Program-made: the position numbers and the translations under genes
NCBI RefSeq assembly: GCF_001717465.1
Contig: NZ_CP017074.1
Coordinates: forward strand, 1,826,873 to 1,890,872
Reading direction: 5' to 3'
DNA length: 64,000 nt
From: Luteimonas sp. JM171
GTDB lineage: Bacteria; Pseudomonadota; Gammaproteobacteria; Xanthomonadales; Xanthomonadaceae
Notes under the pieces: generated by a model
Seen by the model: the letters and a program-made list of their open reading frames with translations, nothing else
What the model was told of the DNA's origin: nothing
Databases searched by the model: none
In this document: in pieces, positions 59,158-64,000 of the stretch
Layout of the letters: each line of letters opens with the position of its first letter
Numbering within the stretch: position 1 is the first letter of the stretch

Positions 59158-59570
59158 TCAACCGCCCGCGGCGCGGCGGACGGCGTCCGGCAGCGCAGTC
59201 GGCCGCCCGCTGGCGCGCTCCACCCACACCATCACCACGTGGCCGTCGGCGTAGAGCGTTGCGCCGTCCCGGCTGGTGATGCGGTGGCCGATGGTCACGC
59301 TGGTGTTGCCCAGGCGCTCGCAGTGCAGCGCCACCACCAGTTCAGCCGGGTAGGGGATGGGCATGCGGTAGTTCATCTGCACCGCGGCCAGCAGCGGCGC
59401 GGTTTCCTCGGTCACCCACTCCTCGTCGAGCGAATCGAACCAGCGGATCCGCGCTTCCTCCAGATAAGTGAGGAAGTTGGAGTTGTTGACGTGGTTGAAC
59501 GCGTCCAGGTCGCGCCAGCGAACGCTCAGCGGCATGCGGAACAGCGCGTTGGGGGTCTTGTCGTCCATGT

Positions 59571-59574
<4 letters not shown>
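59158..59574 (-). CDS. 4-hydroxybenzoyl-CoA thioesterase family acyl-CoA thioesterase
   Basis: 138 residues, one hot-dog fold. [24 protein letters not shown] contains the catalytic Asp and the conserved HVNN. It probably hydrolyses acyl-CoA esters (YbgC-like group), substrate unknown. The ATG at 59574 overlaps the uvrA stop by four bases. Confidence 0.9.
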
Positions 59575-62522
<2,948 letters not shown>

Positions 62523-62687
62523 GGAAAGTCCGGGGGATGGCCCGGCGCGCGCCGAGCGGGTGGGGGAAAGGGCGGGCAGTTGATCAGCCTACCGAGGCAC
62601 AGATATGGGGGCAAACCGGAGTTTTTCCACGTTCCCGGGAGCATGACCGGTGCCTGTCGCAGCATCCGCGACGGCGCAGCCGGCCTG

Positions 62688-62717
62688 TTGACCCCAAATC
62701 GCTGATTCCCCTACAAT
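62688..62717 (+). promoter_or_regulatory. rplU: sigma-70 promoter of rplU-rpmA
   Basis: TTGACC (62688-62693), an 18-base spacer and TACAAT (62712-62717), 5 of 6 matches each. It leaves a leader of about 70 bases before rplU, which could serve an autoregulatory role; I see no clear hairpin there. Confidence 0.7.
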
Positions 62718-62791
62718 TCCGCTTCTGTCCGCCCTCGACGGTGGCCAGATCAAAGAATAACTACAGAACCGAACACCACGAGAGGCACGTC

Positions 62792-63112
62792 ATGTACGCA
62801 GTACTGGTCACCGGCGGTAAGCAATACCGCGTGGCGCAGGGCGAAACGCTCCGCGTCGAAAAGCTCGAGGCCGATGCCGGCAGCGAGGTCACGTTCGACA
62901 ACATCCTGATGCTGGGCGACAGCGATGGCATCAAGGTCGGCGACGCCGTCAACGGCGCCTCCGTCACCGCCAAGGTCGTGGCCCATGGCCGCGCCGACAA
63001 GATCAAGATCATCAAGTTCCGCCGCCGCAAGCACCACATGAAGCGGCAGGGACATCGCCAGCACTACACCGAATTCGAGATCACCGGCATTGCCGGTGGC
63101 GACAGCAAGTAA
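62792..63112 (+). CDS. rplU: 50S ribosomal protein L21
   Basis: 106 residues, full length. [25 protein letters not shown] is the L21 N-terminus and [18 protein letters not shown] the rRNA-binding basic segment. Twelve bases separate it from rpmA; the rplU-rpmA-obgE order is near universal. Confidence 0.98.
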   Translation: MYAVLVTGGKQYRVAQGETLRVEKLEADAGSEVTFDNILMLGDSDGIKVGDAVNGASVTAKVVAHGRADKIKIIKFRRRKHHMKRQGHRQHYTEFEITGIAGGDSK

Positions 63113-63124
63113 GGAGCAGCAGCC

Positions 63125-63385
63125 ATGGCACACAAGAAAGCAGGCGGTTCGACCCGCAACGGCCGCGACTCCAACCCGAAGTTCCTGGGTGTGAAGATCT
63201 ACGGCGGCCAGGCCATCGAGGCCGGCAACATCATCGTCCGCCAGCGTGGCACCAGGTTCCACCCCGGCAACGGCGTCGGCCTGGGCCGCGACCACACGCT
63301 CTACGCGCTGGTCGATGGCACCGTGGAGTTCACCACCAAGGGCGCCAACAAGCGCCGCACGGTGAACGTCGTCGCCGCGGACTGA
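63125..63385 (+). CDS. rpmA: 50S ribosomal protein L27
   Basis: 86 residues. [22 protein letters not shown] is the L27 N-terminus that reaches the peptidyl-transferase centre; no N-terminal extension needing protease trimming is present, unlike in Firmicutes. [18 protein letters not shown] is conserved. Confidence 0.98.
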   Translation: MAHKKAGGSTRNGRDSNPKFLGVKIYGGQAIEAGNIIVRQRGTRFHPGNGVGLGRDHTLYALVDGTVEFTTKGANKRRTVNVVAAD

Positions 63386-63411
63386 CCCCGCGCGACAACC
63401 CGATGCACCAG

Positions 63412-63438
63412 AAAGGCCCCGCCAGACGCGGGGCTTTT
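63412..63438 (+). terminator. intrinsic terminator after rpmA
   Basis: Stem GCCCCGC / GCGGGGC extended by AAAG / TTTT, loop CAGAC, followed by TTTTC. It lies 26 bases after rpmA and separates the ribosomal genes from obgE. Confidence 0.85.
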
Positions 63439-63495
63439 CGTTGGTGCCGATCCTTGGGGTGTGTGGTGTGAGGGGGGGCCGGCTTCGGATGGACG

Positions 63496-63610
63496 CCGCG
63501 CCCTGCCGGCCGGGGGTATCGCTTCTCCCGCGGCAGGGCGTCCTGCCCTGACGCGCGCGCAATACATCCATGTATTGCTTGTCGCGATACCCCCGGCCGG
63601 CAGGGCGCGG
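63496..63610 (+). repeat. composite palindromic element
   Basis: Perfect 27-base inverted arms (63496-63522 and 63584-63610) starting CCGCGCCCTGCCGG, around a 61-base centre with two further hairpins: GGCAGG/CCTGCC (63532-63547) and GCAATACAT/ATGTATTGC (63559-63578). It fills part of the 561-base gap between rpmA and obgE. The rest of that gap is the rpmA terminator, this element, the 114-base element at 63705-63818 and the obgE leader; I see no gene in it. Confidence 0.85.
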
Positions 63611-63704
63611 CTCACCGCAACGGTGAGACTTGCTCCTTCGGACGGCTGTCGGGTCCATGGTTGAGCACGCCGTTATGGAGATGCATACCCCGCCGCCCAC
63701 CCGG

Positions 63705-63818
63705 AGCCGAGCCCCGCCGTGGCCGGGAGGCCTTTTCGCGTAAGTAAAGGAGGAGGCCGCAGCGCAGCGGAGGCCGGGGGACATGGAGCGAAAAGGCCTC
63801 CCGGCCGCGGCGGGGCCC
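63705..63818 (-). repeat. 114-base dispersed palindromic element, copy B
   Basis: Inverted relative to copy A at 6640-6753 and identical at 110 of 114 positions by hand. It lies upstream of obgE and 94 bases after the composite palindrome. Flanking sequence is unrelated to that of copy A, so the ends of the element are well defined. Confidence 0.85.
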
Positions 63819-63946
63819 GTCAGCTGCCGGCGTCCTCTCGAGTGCCCAACCCCCATCAAGCCTCACCTGCCACTCCGAACCCTGCCTCAAGCACCACGAC
63901 CCACCCGTTAAACTCGTCCAGCCATCTTTCCGACCGAACTCCGCCC

Positions 63947-64000
63947 ATGAAACTTGTAGATGAAGCCGAAATCACCGTCATTGCCGGAAAGGGAGGCAAC
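63947..64000 (+). CDS. obgE: GTPase Obg (first 18 codons)
   Basis: MKLVDEAEITVIAGKGGN is the conserved start of the Obg glycine-rich domain; the rest lies beyond the window. Follows rplU-rpmA as expected. Obg is an essential ribosome-associated GTPase. Confidence 0.9.
   Translation, partial: MKLVDEAEITVIAGKGGN

Noticed and set aside
63559..63578. A LuxR-type or other transcription factor site
   Set aside because: The 9-bp arms with a 2-base loop are nested in a larger palindrome; a repeat element explains them better than a regulator site.
63523..63946. Small reading frames across the rpmA-obgE gap
   Set aside because: They run through the palindromic elements and have no Shine-Dalgarno or family pattern.

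Overview
The window is a high-GC chromosomal segment from a gammaproteobacterium, most likely of the Xanthomonadaceae/Lysobacteraceae (Lysobacter/Luteimonas type). This is inferred from gene content and order: pyrG-kdsA-eno-ftsB-ispD-ispF-truD, surE-pcm-nlpD without rpoS, hfq-hflX-hflK-hflC-yjeT-purA, and a 12-gene gspC-N secretion locus beside a TonB-dependent receptor. GTG starts and 4-base ATGA/GTGA overlaps are common. I see no rRNA, tRNA, CRISPR array, transposase or phage gene.

Layout. 1-28.4 kb is mainly housekeeping: 5' part of parE; a small exported acidic protein and a globin; CTP, Kdo8P and enolase genes; cell-division and MEP-pathway genes with truD; an Smr protein; surE-pcm-nlpD; an Mth938-domain protein and yhbY facing rlmE-ftsH-folP; putP; miaA; hfq to purA. 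At 24.2-28.4 kb is an accessory block: chaB, a divergent Nmad3-like gene, and a tightly overlapping four-gene cluster (acyl-CoA dehydrogenase-like, PIG-L deacetylase, NodS-like methyltransferase, family 2 glycosyltransferase) that looks like a pathway for a modified amino-sugar conjugate. mfd, a GNAT protein and rlmJ follow on the minus strand.

33.5-53.8 kb appears to be a phosphate-starvation island. It holds a family 4 glycosyltransferase plus PAP2 phosphatase, an OprO/OprP-type phosphate porin, a complete type II secretion system gspC-N, a TonB-dependent receptor, a surface lipoprotein resembling what I recall of Caulobacter ElpS loci, a prolyl-4-hydroxylase-like dioxygenase and a TonB-like protein. 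Pho-box-like direct repeats (two 7-mers with a 4-base spacer) occur upstream of five transcription units. Four lie 58-61 bases before the start codon, and the porin has four 7-mers in an exact 11-base ladder. The tonB-like box matches the E. coli consensus at 13 of 14 positions.

53.8-64 kb returns to housekeeping: nth, two enoyl-CoA hydratase-family genes, an FKBP isomerase, DUF1289-nudix-sseA, a thioesterase overlapping uvrA, rplU-rpmA and the first codons of obgE. The rpmA-obgE gap carries two unrelated large palindromic elements. One of them (114 bases) has a second copy, inverted and about 57 kb away, between ispD and ispF. The two copies differ at four positions, two of which form a compensatory base-pair swap in the central hairpin.
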